Assembly (NCBI GenBank): GCA_964417925.1
Contig: CAYQJV010000027.1
Coordinates: 1-21,809 of the forward strand
Reading direction: 5' to 3'
DNA: 21,809 nt
Source of the DNA: CAYQJV01 sp964417925
Lineage (GTDB): Bacteria; Hydrothermota; Tepidihabitantia; B3-TA06; CAYQJV01
The notes under the pieces were generated by a model. The model saw only the letters and a list, made by a program, of their open reading frames with translations. It searched no databases and was not told where the DNA came from. A program made the translations under genes and the position numbers. This document shows positions 14,869-21,809 of the stretch, one piece after another. Within the stretch, counting starts at the first letter, position 1. Every line of letters starts with the position of its first letter.

Positions 14869-15723
14869 GTGGATTTGTTCTCTTGGCTTATATTTATTTT
14901 ATTTCTTTTTACATTACTTTTTCCCCAATTGAAACACCGTGCTCTTATAGGGAGTAGAATTGCTATCATAAGGAGACTTGAGAAAAAAAGAAAATCCAGA
15001 GTTATTACACTTATTCATAGACAGGAAAGAATAGGAATTTTTGGGGTACCTATATTTAGATACATAGATATAGAGGACTCAGAAGATATTTTAAGAGCAA
15101 TAAGGATGACTCCTAAGGATATGCCAATAGATATTATTTTGCATACCCCAGGAGGATTGGTATTGGCAGCGGTACAGATTGCCTTTGCTATAAAAGAGCA
15201 TCCTGCAGAGACAAGGGTAATAATTCCTCACTATGCAATGAGTGGAGGAACTCTCATAGCACTTGCAGCAGATAAAATAATCATGGATCCCCATGCAGTT
15301 CTTGGTCCAGTGGATCCCCAGATTGCTATATCCACAGATGCAGTGGTTCCTGCTGTTTCTATTTTAAATGTTGTTAAAAAAAAGGGAGAGAAAAAAGTAG
15401 AGGATGTTACATTGATGAAGGCAGACATCGCGCAAAAAGCATTAAAACAAGTGGAGGAAACTGTTTATAAACTGCTTTGTGATAAGATGTCTGCTCAAAA
15501 GGCTAAGAAGATAGCAAAAGAACTAAGTGAAGGGAAATGGACTCACGACTTTCCAATTACTGTGGAGATGATAAAGAAAATGGGACTGCCTGTAGATACC
15601 AATGTCCCTGCAGAGATATATGAGTTGATGTCTCTCTATCCTCAAACCACTCAACATAGACCAGGTGTTGAGTATATACCTATCCCATATCAAGGGAAAG
15701 AGCCTTCGAAGGTAAAGAAGTAA
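14869..15723 (+). CDS. Membrane-anchored SDH-family serine protease (ClpP-fold)
   Basis: Matches the serine dehydrogenase proteinase family (SDH, PF01972), whose members share the ClpP/crotonase fold with SppA signal peptide peptidases. Residues 4-18 form one membrane segment at the N-terminus. The core has DIILHTPGGLVLAA (oxyanion region) and the nucleophile block PHYAMSGGTLIALAADKIIMDPHAVLGPVDPQ, with Ser125 the likely nucleophile; a downstream Lys probably completes a Ser/Lys dyad. The start is GTG, with GGAGGGA four bases upstream, 17 bases after the Clp stop. It should act at the inner membrane, with the domain probably cytoplasmic. Its pairing with a Clp ATPase suggests, but does not prove, joint proteolysis. 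The last 44 bases overlap the opposite-strand glycosyltransferase. Confidence 0.85.
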   Translation: MDLFSWLIFILFLFTLLFPQLKHRALIGSRIAIIRRLEKKRKSRVITLIHRQERIGIFGVPIFRYIDIEDSEDILRAIRMTPKDMPIDIILHTPGGLVLAAVQIAFAIKEHPAETRVIIPHYAMSGGTLIALAADKIIMDPHAVLGPVDPQIAISTDAVVPAVSILNVVKKKGEKKVEDVTLMKADIAQKALKQVEETVYKLLCDKMSAQKAKKIAKELSEGKWTHDFPITVEMIKKMGLPVDTNVPAEIYELMSLYPQTTQHRPGVEYIPIPYQGKEPSKVKK

Positions 15724-16924
15724 CCTTGGGGTAAACCTTTGAAATAAGGTGTATTATATTTTCCAGTTGGTTTTCAAGAGTGAATTTGCAGGTAATGTTT
15801 AATCCATTTTTTATAAGGTTTTTGACAAGTTTTGGGTTTAGTATTAATCGTTCAATTAAATTTTTGAGGTTTTTAAAATCTTTTGGAGCAAAAAGCAATG
15901 CATTGTAGTTGTTTTGGAGGAGATATCTTACACTTGCTATCTTAGATGCTATTACAGGAACTCCTTGGGAAAGGGCTTCAATTATTACTCTTGGAAAGCC
16001 TTCAGGATAAGAGTCTGTTGGAAATACAAACACATGGGATGTTCTATACTCTTTAAGGAGATCAGGACCAAAGGGAATAAATCCTTTCCATTCTATAAAA
16101 TCATTCATCTTTGCCTCTTTTTTTACATAATCTCTCAGAGGTCCATCACCTATTATTTTTAATTTTAAAAGAGGATACTTTTTATGCATTATTTTTATGA
16201 CTTCTATCAGTCCTTCAACTCCTTTTCCATGGTCAAGTCTACCTACAAAGCATACAATGAACTCTTTTTTATTTTCGTATTTTTTATATATTTTATTATC
16301 TTCTCTTACTATGTCATTTTTGCTTAACAAAATATCAATAAATTCGTAGCACCTCTTTGAAGTTTTTATATAGTAATCATATATTTCTTTTCCGGTTATA
16401 AGGGTGAGATTATTTCGGGTGAGGAATTTCTGGATAAAATTGAAAAATAGCGCTCCAAACTTAATGAGAGGTCTAAATATCAAAGGATGTTTTCCTGTTT
16501 TCCATATATTTCTTATATCTCCTGCAATGTGAATAATGATAGGGATATTTAGCATTTTAGCTAAAAATACTGTAAGATATCCTATAGGAGAGGGAAGCCT
16601 TATCCATGTTATTTCTGTTTTTTTTAAAAATTTTAGTGTTTTATAAATAAATATAGGAAAAAGAAGCAAAAATTTAAAGGTAAGATAAAAAAGAGTTTTT
16701 GCATAGGGAAGTTTTATCAATTCTACTGAATGGTTACAGAAAAATACAGGTTTTTTATTCTCAGGTATTTTTTTAATCTTCTTGACCGGTACCATTAATA
16801 CAATTTTTTTCCCTAATCTTTCACTTAATTTGTGAAGGAATAAAATGTTTGGTGAGTAAGAAAAACATACATTCTTACATATGAAATACTTATCCGGCAA
16901 AAATATTCCTATTTTTTTGCACAT
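15680..16924 (-). CDS. GT4-family glycosyltransferase
   Basis: A 414-residue GT-B fold glycosyltransferase using a nucleotide sugar. The C-terminal donor domain has CFVGRLDHGKGVEGLIEVI, KIIGDGPLRDYV, and the EX7E motif E308-E316 in EGFPRVIIEALSQGVPVIAS. The N-terminal acceptor domain contains a hydrophobic amphipathic stretch (TLFYLTFKFLLLFPIFIYK), as in membrane-associated members. Next to an O-antigen-ligase-like gene, it probably builds a surface polysaccharide or lipid-linked glycan; the sugar is unknown. The ATG has no Shine-Dalgarno; TATAAT lies five bases before it, so the mRNA is likely leaderless. The C-terminal tail (about 14 codons) is read antisense to the SDH protease. Confidence 0.88.
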   Translation of the reverse strand: MCKKIGIFLPDKYFICKNVCFSYSPNILFLHKLSERLGKKIVLMVPVKKIKKIPENKKPVFFCNHSVELIKLPYAKTLFYLTFKFLLLFPIFIYKTLKFLKKTEITWIRLPSPIGYLTVFLAKMLNIPIIIHIAGDIRNIWKTGKHPLIFRPLIKFGALFFNFIQKFLTRNNLTLITGKEIYDYYIKTSKRCYEFIDILLSKNDIVREDNKIYKKYENKKEFIVCFVGRLDHGKGVEGLIEVIKIMHKKYPLLKLKIIGDGPLRDYVKKEAKMNDFIEWKGFIPFGPDLLKEYRTSHVFVFPTDSYPEGFPRVIIEALSQGVPVIASKIASVRYLLQNNYNALLFAPKDFKNLKNLIERLILNPKLVKNLIKNGLNITCKFTLENQLENIIHLISKVYPKVTSLPSKALSLDMG

Positions 16925-16929
16925 AGATT

Positions 16930-16957
16930 ATTATACTTATGGATTTGGAATTATCAA
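16930..16957 (-). promoter_or_regulatory. Predicted glycosyltransferase promoter (leaderless)
   Basis: On the minus strand, TTGATA (16957-16952), a 16-base spacer and a perfect TATAAT (16935-16930), five bases before the ATG at 16924. Back-to-back with the plus-strand promoter, the two -35 boxes being four bases apart. Confidence 0.65.
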
Positions 16958-16961
16958 TTTT

Positions 16962-16989
16962 TTGACATCCAACACTATCCTTTTATAAT
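16962..16989 (+). promoter_or_regulatory. Predicted promoter of the O-antigen-ligase-like gene
   Basis: Consensus TTGACA (16962-16967) and TATAAT (16984-16989) with a 16-base spacer; the ATG is eight bases further on. No Shine-Dalgarno (AAAACCA precedes the ATG). Leader length would be about zero to two bases. Confidence 0.75.
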
Positions 16990-16997
16990 TAAAACCA

Positions 16998-18332
16998 ATG
17001 AGAGATAAAAATTTGTCGTTGGATGCTTATTTTTGGATGTTTGTTTTCTTAAGTACTGCAATTTTAATACTTTTTACATTGGTGATAAAAAAGTATCAAC
17101 TATATGGAATTTTCATAGCAGGGATTCTTGCCTCCATTGCTTTTGTTAGAAATCCTTTTTATTTCTTAATTCTTCTTTTTATTTTTTTCCCTTTTAGCTA
17201 TTTACTGCGTCATCAATTGGGATTTAGTCTTTTAAGAACAGGAGGGATAATTTTTACTGCTCTTGCGATTCCTGCTTTGCTATGGCATCAAAAAAAGACA
17301 GAGGTGGAGATATCTTCTCTTGGGTTTTTTATATTTGGTTTTGTTGTAATGACCTTTGTTTCTTTGCTTGCTATAATTTATACTGAGATAAAACAAGGGT
17401 ATCCTTTTTATGGAGCTCTACTGTATATGGGAAATGCAGTGTTTTATCTACTTATAGTAAAGTTTGTAAAAAACAGTAAAAAATTAAAAATCACTTTTTG
17501 GGTTCTTTTTGCTGTAATAATTGTTGAATCCATGATCGCTTTCTTTAATATATGGAAATACAAAGGAGTTGTTAGATTATCTGGTACTGTAGGAGATCCA
17601 AACTATTTTGGATATACGCTTCTTCCTTTTGCTATGTTTTCTTTAAATTATGCTTGGGGAAAAAGGTTACTTACTCGTCTACTTTTTTTCTTCATTTTTG
17701 TATTTTTATCCATTGTAATTTCTATCACATTTTCAAGAGGAATGATATTGGCTCTTGTAGTAAGTTTATTGATCTTTGCTCTTTACAAGAAAAAATTCTG
17801 GATTTCTTTCGTAATTGTGTTGATTATAGCAGTGATGGGATATCTATTCCTTCCCAAGGAACTGTTAAAGGGGTTTACTCCACAGTATATGTTTGCAAAA
17901 CTCAGAGTCCATTCAATTATTTATAGAATGTATTTTGCTAAAACCGCATTGAAGATGTTTATGGATTATCCCTTGATAGGAGTTGGAGCGGATAATTTTA
18001 AAAGAGTTTTCCCTATGTACAATCAGGAGGTTCCTCCTATTGCTTTAGTGGTACATAACTCTTATCTTGAAATATTATCAGGCACAGGATTGTTGGGTTT
18101 TTCTTTTTTTATGGCAGTAATATACTTCACCTTTAAGAATTTTTTAACGGCTATAGAAAAGTTTTCACAGAAAGGTAAAAAAGATATGAAGGTCTTTACA
18201 GAAGGTATAATGTTCGCCTTTATAGGGGTTTTATTGGCTGCTATAACATTGAATATACAGCATCATCTTCTTTTTTGGTACTTAATAGCTACCTCAACGA
18301 TTCTTAAAAATTCTGCTGAGAGCGAAGATTAA
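16998..18332 (+). CDS. O-antigen ligase/polymerase-like membrane protein (Wzy_C family)
   Basis: A 444-residue polytopic protein with about eleven or twelve hydrophobic segments along its length. The family core is recognisable: GDPNYFGYTLLPFAMFSL, SRGMILALVVSLLIFAL, GVGADNFKRVFPMYN and the conserved VVHNSYLEILSGTGLLG, whose H353 matches the essential periplasmic-loop His of WaaL-type ligases. It probably polymerises or transfers a lipid-linked glycan at the periplasmic face of the inner membrane; ligase and polymerase cannot be told apart by sequence. It is divergent from a glycosyltransferase gene. Its last 29 bases overlap the opposite-strand Gx gene. Some members glycosylate proteins instead. 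Confidence 0.82.
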   Translation: MRDKNLSLDAYFWMFVFLSTAILILFTLVIKKYQLYGIFIAGILASIAFVRNPFYFLILLFIFFPFSYLLRHQLGFSLLRTGGIIFTALAIPALLWHQKKTEVEISSLGFFIFGFVVMTFVSLLAIIYTEIKQGYPFYGALLYMGNAVFYLLIVKFVKNSKKLKITFWVLFAVIIVESMIAFFNIWKYKGVVRLSGTVGDPNYFGYTLLPFAMFSLNYAWGKRLLTRLLFFFIFVFLSIVISITFSRGMILALVVSLLIFALYKKKFWISFVIVLIIAVMGYLFLPKELLKGFTPQYMFAKLRVHSIIYRMYFAKTALKMFMDYPLIGVGADNFKRVFPMYNQEVPPIALVVHNSYLEILSGTGLLGFSFFMAVIYFTFKNFLTAIEKFSQKGKKDMKVFTEGIMFAFIGVLLAAITLNIQHHLLFWYLIATSTILKNSAESED

Positions 18333-18843
18333 GATTGGATTTTAATTTTTTTACTGCTACATGTGCAAAAATTCCTACAACAAAGCCTGAAATACTTCCC
18401 ATTATTACAAATAAAGGTAAAAAATACAAAATAATTTTTGTTTTACCCAGTATAGCATAGGCTATTAATAGTTGAGTTATATTATGGGACACACCTCCCA
18501 TAGTGCTTATTCCTTCAACTCCTATCCACTTATTAAAAAGCTTTTTCATTACTCCCATGATTGTACATGCTACAAGTGTACCAGTGAAAGAAAATAAGGA
18601 AAATACGGTCATAAATCTACCGGAGAATAAAGATCCTACAAATACCTTGGCTATACCTACAATTATAGCCTCCGGAAATCCCATTATGTATAGTGCTATT
18701 ACTATACCTATGTTTCCTGTTCCAATTCTTAGCCAAGGGATTCCTATATTAATAAGATTTTCAGCCCCATTTAGAACCGCAGATAACGCCCCAAGAATTA
18801 TAATTAACCTTTTTTTATCAATACCATTAATAGGTGATTCCAT
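18304..18843 (-). CDS. Gx transporter family membrane protein (EetB-like)
   Basis: A 179-residue membrane protein of the family annotated as heptaprenyl diphosphate synthase component I or Gx transporter (PF07456), with about five hydrophobic segments. The family start is evident: LGALSAVLNGAENLINIGIPWLRIGTGNIGIVIALYIMG. It resembles substrate-binding subunits of ECF-type transporters; the prenyl synthase label is historical. From memory, the NusG-II/Gx pair corresponds to EetA/EetB of the Listeria flavin-based electron transfer locus. It starts with ATG 17 bases inside the NusG-II gene, so translation is coupled. Its stop lies inside the O-antigen-ligase-like gene on the other strand. Confidence 0.8.
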   Translation of the reverse strand: MESPINGIDKKRLIIILGALSAVLNGAENLINIGIPWLRIGTGNIGIVIALYIMGFPEAIIVGIAKVFVGSLFSGRFMTVFSLFSFTGTLVACTIMGVMKKLFNKWIGVEGISTMGGVSHNITQLLIAYAILGKTKIILYFLPLFVIMGSISGFVVGIFAHVAVKKLKSNLNLRSQQNF

Positions 18844-19177
18844 CCAGATCTTCTGAAGACTCTATAGATATATAAACACCATTAGGAATGCATATGATTA
18901 CTTCTCCAGGGTTTTTAATCTTTCCTGTTAAAATGCATATTTTCCGAGGGCAGGGAGATTCACTTACCCACACTTTTTTATCTTTAATAACTACTGTCAT
19001 CTTTCCCAGTTTTCCTTTTATAAAGAGTACTGTGTCCTTTAATGGAATTTCAAAATTGTTATAAGAAGTCTCTATTTTTACAATTTTTGCTTTATGTTTT
19101 GATTGTTTAACCAAAATAATGCCTGTCATTCCTATGCTTAAAAACAAAATGAAGATTAGTAAATCCCCTTTTTTCAC
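18827..19177 (-). CDS. NusG domain II-containing membrane-anchored protein (EetA-like)
   Basis: A 116-residue protein with one N-terminal membrane segment (residues 5-23, LLIFILFLSIGMTGIILV) and an extracytoplasmic NusG domain II (PF07009). The signature is SPCPRKICILTGKIKNPGEVIICIPNGVYISI with Cys76, Cys81 and Cys96. Despite the name it is not a transcription factor. It is usually found with Gx-family proteins and ApbE, as here. The start is GTG within GTGA overlapping the AmrS stop by four bases. Role unknown; an electron-transfer or flavin-related function is suggested by context. Confidence 0.85.
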   Translation of the reverse strand: MKKGDLLIFILFLSIGMTGIILVKQSKHKAKIVKIETSYNNFEIPLKDTVLFIKGKLGKMTVVIKDKKVWVSESPCPRKICILTGKIKNPGEVIICIPNGVYISIESSEDLDGITY

Positions 19178-20166
19178 ATTAGGATATCAACTTCTCTACC
19201 ACATTTACTACATCTTTTGTTTTCTATGCCTTCTATCTTTGTCATATATCCATATCTTCTTATAAGAAGATTGTTGCATTGAGGACAATAGGTGTTTGTT
19301 CCGTTTTCTATTTCCCATACATTTCCTATATATACATAATATAGTTTTTGCTTTGCAGTCTCGTAAGCCTCTATTATTTTTTCCACAGGAGTAGGAGGTT
19401 TGTGAAACTTATAATGGGGAAAGTATCTTGAAAAGTGAAGAGGAATCTTTTTATCAATAGATGCAATGAAATCTGTGATCCTTTTAAAATCGTCAATAGA
19501 ATCATTTTCCTCTGGGATAATAAGATTGGTTATTTCTACATGTACTTTATTTGCGTACATAAGCTTGATAGTTTGCTTTACAGTTTCCAAATCTCCCTTT
19601 ACCAGTTTCTTATAGAAATTTTCCCTCATTGACTTTAAATCTATGTTTGCTGCATCTATGTAAGGTATTAATTTGAGAAGAGGCTCTTTATGTATCATTC
19701 CATTGGTAACGAGTACATTCTTTAATCCCTCTTTTTTTGCCAGTTTAGCTGTATCCATCACGTACTCGTACCATACCAGAGGTTCGGTATAGGTATAAGC
19801 GATGCCAAAGGAACCATACCTTTTTGCAAGTTCTACCATATCTTGGGGGGAAATATACTCTGAAGGAGTTAATGTCCTGGAAATTTCCCAGTTTTGACAA
19901 TAAGGGCAGGAGAGATTACATCCGTTGGCTGCAATTGAAAGAATGTTTTTTCCTGGATGAAAGTGATATAGTGGTTTCTTTTCTATGGGGTCATTAGCCG
20001 CTGAAACTACCTCTCCATAATTCAAGGTGTAAAGAGTTCCTTGAATATTTTTTCTTACCATACAGAAACCGGTTTGATTCTCTTTTAATATACAATTATG
20101 AGGGCACAAAAGACACTTCACTGCATTATTTTCTAACTTTTTGTAAAAAAGAGCTTCTTTTTTCAT
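19174..20166 (-). CDS. amrS: AmmeMemoRadiSam-type radical SAM enzyme
   Basis: A radical S-adenosylmethionine enzyme resembling pyruvate formate-lyase activase, of the AmrS type. The cluster motif is C83NLSC87PYC90. An N-terminal cysteine set (C18, C21, C25, C35) precedes the family block LYTLNYGEVVSAANDPIEKKPLYHFHPG. A C-terminal zinc ribbon (CPQC and CSKC) completes the 330 residues. Usual partners AMMECR1 (AmrA) and Memo (AmrB) are not in this window. The substrate is unknown. It begins with an ATGA overlap on the ApbE stop and ends on the NusG-II start, so it sits in the centre of the flavin-linked operon. Confidence 0.9.
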   Translation of the reverse strand: MKKEALFYKKLENNAVKCLLCPHNCILKENQTGFCMVRKNIQGTLYTLNYGEVVSAANDPIEKKPLYHFHPGKNILSIAANGCNLSCPYCQNWEISRTLTPSEYISPQDMVELAKRYGSFGIAYTYTEPLVWYEYVMDTAKLAKKEGLKNVLVTNGMIHKEPLLKLIPYIDAANIDLKSMRENFYKKLVKGDLETVKQTIKLMYANKVHVEITNLIIPEENDSIDDFKRITDFIASIDKKIPLHFSRYFPHYKFHKPPTPVEKIIEAYETAKQKLYYVYIGNVWEIENGTNTYCPQCNNLLIRRYGYMTKIEGIENKRCSKCGREVDILM

Positions 20167-21104
20167 TCCCAGTTTTTTGTTTTTATAAACTGTAGAGCAT
20201 TCTTTTTCTTTACTATTATCATACCTTGAACTCCTAAGGAAAGTGAATTAAGTAGTTCTATCCCCCTTTTTCCCATTACGAAGAGAGCAGTTGCCATTGC
20301 ATCTGCAGTAAGTGCATCTTCTGCAATTACCGTTGCGCTTATACATTCTTCTGCGGGATAGCCTGTTTTGGGATTGATAAGATGGTGGTATCTTCTTTTA
20401 TTTATGATGTAAAAATTTTCATAATCCCCAGAAGTGGCTATTGAGACATTGCCTATTTCCTTTATCATTATAATATCATTACCTCTGGGATTTTTGATTC
20501 CTATTCTCCATTTTTCATGATTGGTGCCAAAACAACGAATATCTCCTCCAGCATCCACCAATCCCTTTTTTATTATACCGTGAGATGATAGAAGAATTTT
20601 TACAGCTCTATCAACTGCATATCCTTTTGCAATTCCAGAAAGATCAATACTGCATTCATTAAGTATTATACTATCTTGATGGATTTTAATTCTTTTGTAA
20701 GATACATTTTTTAAAATTTCTTTTATGCAAGATGGCTCAGGAATTTTTTTAGGGGGTAATGTGTCGTAAAATCCCCACACTTTTAGTAAGGGGTATACAG
20801 TTATATCAAATGCTCCATTGCTCCACTTTGAGATTTCTATTGCTTTTTCTACTATTTGGGCGAGTTCTTGGTTTACTATAGTTTTTTTTCTATTTAGTTG
20901 TGAAATAGCACTTTTTGGGTTAAAGAGATTGGTTAAGGAATCAATTCTTTGCATTTCTTTGAATGCTTTATCCACAATGTGTTTCATTATTTTTTTGTCT
21001 TTTCCGTATACTTTTATTCTTACTATTGTTCCAAGCAATAAACGTGTTTCTTCATATGTTTGAAGTGATGAGCAGTGAAGAGTTATTGATAAAAAAACTA
21101 ACAA
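20163..21104 (-). CDS. apbE: ApbE-family FAD:protein FMN transferase
   Basis: ApbE attaches FMN from FAD to Thr/Ser of extracytoplasmic redox proteins, using Mg2+. Motifs: LSGIAKGYAVD at 155-165, DAGGD at 184-188 and the metal site EDALTADAMATALFVMG around 262-278; HLINPKTGYP is also typical. The first listed start is TTG at 21104, giving MLVFLSITLHC with Cys11 as a possible lipid-attachment Cys. In frame upstream lie RKIKYF and then an ATT at 21125-21123, with AGGAGG six bases before it; starting there would give a proper lipoprotein signal (MRKIKYFLLVFLSITLHC). No ATG or GTG is available. The protein probably faces the periplasm. Its flavinylation target (an FMN_bind-type protein) is not in the window. 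Confidence 0.92.
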   Translation of the reverse strand: MLVFLSITLHCSSLQTYEETRLLLGTIVRIKVYGKDKKIMKHIVDKAFKEMQRIDSLTNLFNPKSAISQLNRKKTIVNQELAQIVEKAIEISKWSNGAFDITVYPLLKVWGFYDTLPPKKIPEPSCIKEILKNVSYKRIKIHQDSIILNECSIDLSGIAKGYAVDRAVKILLSSHGIIKKGLVDAGGDIRCFGTNHEKWRIGIKNPRGNDIIMIKEIGNVSIATSGDYENFYIINKRRYHHLINPKTGYPAEECISATVIAEDALTADAMATALFVMGKRGIELLNSLSLGVQGMIIVKKKNALQFIKTKNWE

Positions 21105-21112
21105 AAAATATT

Positions 21113-21610
21113 TTATCTTCCGAATCTAAACCCTCCTGAAATCTGAATAGCAGATTTAGAAGTAGTTGATGTTGAATGTATTAATAGTCCTATTTCACCG
21201 AAGGAGTATAATCCTTTGGAAAGAAAGAACTCTATTCCGCCTCCCATTCTTAGCCACAAAGATGTGGTTTCTTTTTCAAAATTAATAAGTGTTGAAAATC
21301 CTCCATAACCATAGGGAGTTACGTATCTGTTTGCAGGAAAGAGTATCATAACATCAAATGTAATATCTGTATTGAAGTTTAAATTTCCCCTTCCTTCAGT
21401 GGAAAGTTTTAAAGGCTCTGTCCTAAGGAGCAGTTGTTTTTCAATTAACTTTATTATTAACTCTCCACATATTTCCATTGATAAATTTTCTTTCTCAAGA
21501 GATAAATTGATTTTTGGCCCTCCCATCAGAGGAAAGATGTAACGATTTGTTTTTGCTTTTCCATTCAGGGGCAATAATATAATAATTCCTATTAGCAGTA
21601 TTTTTTTCAT
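21113..21610 (-). CDS. Small predicted outer-membrane beta-barrel protein
   Basis: No named family recognised. The protein starts at the ATG at 21610, after AAAGGAGGAAT; the longer open frame to 21652 would run through the promoter leader. It has a good signal peptide (MKKILLIGIIILLPLNGKA, likely cut after GKA). The 165-residue protein then alternates polar and aromatic/hydrophobic residues (YGYGGFSTLINF, SLWLRMGGGIEFF, LYSFGEIGLLIH, SAIQISGGFRFGR), suggesting an eight-strand-size barrel. It is the first gene of the ApbE operon. It indicates an outer membrane. Function unknown. Confidence 0.65.
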   Translation of the reverse strand: MKKILLIGIIILLPLNGKAKTNRYIFPLMGGPKINLSLEKENLSMEICGELIIKLIEKQLLLRTEPLKLSTEGRGNLNFNTDITFDVMILFPANRYVTPYGYGGFSTLINFEKETTSLWLRMGGGIEFFLSKGLYSFGEIGLLIHSTSTTSKSAIQISGGFRFGR

Positions 21611-21637
21611 TATTCCTCCTTTGTTTAAAACAGAAAA

Positions 21638-21666
21638 ATTATAAAGAAACATTACATCTTTGTCAA
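21638..21666 (-). promoter_or_regulatory. Predicted promoter of the apbE operon
   Basis: On the minus strand, consensus TTGACA (21666-21661), a 17-base spacer and TATAAT (21643-21638). Transcription would start near 21631, leaving about 20 leader bases that contain AAAGGAGG. No operator or riboswitch (such as an FMN element) is visible. Confidence 0.75.
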
Positions 21667-21809
21667 CATATTGTAGAGAATGTTCGAAAGATCCTCATTG
21701 TTGGTATTTTCTGTCGTGAAAAAATCACCCATGACTCCCTCAATGCAAAATAGGTGATAGAAATCGTCCAAAAGAAAAATAAAAGAACATGCAAATTATA
21801 CAATACAAG

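Noticed and set aside
15723..15760. Short hairpin ACCTT/AAGGT after the SDH protease as a terminator
   Set aside because: Only five base pairs, no good T-run, and it lies within the opposite-strand glycosyltransferase coding sequence.
18503..18856. A 117-codon plus-strand open frame opposite the Gx gene
   Set aside because: The minus-strand frame matches a known membrane family and is coupled to its upstream gene; the plus frame has no recognisable features.
1..21809. CRISPR arrays, tRNA or rRNA genes
   Set aside because: No regularly spaced repeats, no cloverleaf with the expected conserved bases and no rRNA-like stretch were seen; nearly the whole window is protein-coding.

Overview
The window looks like a compact, AT-rich chromosome segment from a diderm, probably thermophilic, uncultured bacterium. 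Arginine is written mostly with AGA/AGG and isoleucine often with ATA. The proteins are rich in Lys and Glu, and most genes overlap or abut. A small predicted outer-membrane beta-barrel protein and an O-antigen-ligase-like membrane protein argue for an outer membrane. I cannot fix the phylum from sequence alone; the mix (DUF4416, GlmM with a GEGNGG sugar loop, a long Clp ATPase) would fit lineages such as WOR-3/Hydrothermae, but that is a guess.

Layout. (1) 1-126: a probable transposase remnant on the minus strand, cut by the window edge. (2) 174-1823, minus: glutamine-dependent NAD+ synthetase, divergent from (3) 1924-11626, plus: ten tightly packed genes: GlmM-like phosphoglucosamine mutase, GlmS, an endonuclease V homologue, RecA, RecX, AlaS, an exported DUF3108-like protein, ScpB, a DUF4416 protein and a QueD/PTPS-like protein. 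No gap in this run is longer than about 10 bases. (4) 11640-15723, plus: a clear promoter and near-perfect Shine-Dalgarno, then a 1049-residue Clp ATPase and a membrane-anchored serine protease of the SDH/ClpP-fold class. (5) 15680-16924, minus, and 16998-18332, plus: a divergent pair, a GT4 glycosyltransferase and a Wzy/WaaL-type polytopic protein, likely for surface polysaccharide. (6) 18304-21610, minus: a five-gene operon of outer-membrane protein, ApbE flavin transferase, AmrS-like radical SAM enzyme, NusG-domain-II protein and Gx-transporter-family protein, starting from a consensus promoter.

How they fit together. GlmS and GlmM make glucosamine-6-phosphate and then glucosamine-1-phosphate for the envelope; RecA/RecX/EndoV are DNA repair; ScpB is chromosome condensation. 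The minus-strand operon at the right resembles the ApbE + NusG-II + Gx sets linked to extracytoplasmic flavin redox chemistry. The items most worth a second look are: a Clp ATPase whose N-domain appears split by about 180 residues and whose second AAA+ module carries an extra coiled coil, coupled to a membrane protease; an EndoV homologue with Asn where the catalytic Asp should be; a QueD-like protein that keeps the zinc histidines but lacks the catalytic Cys and His; and four promoters, in two divergent pairs, all with 16-base spacers and -10 boxes only 5 to 8 bases before the start codon, which implies leaderless mRNAs.
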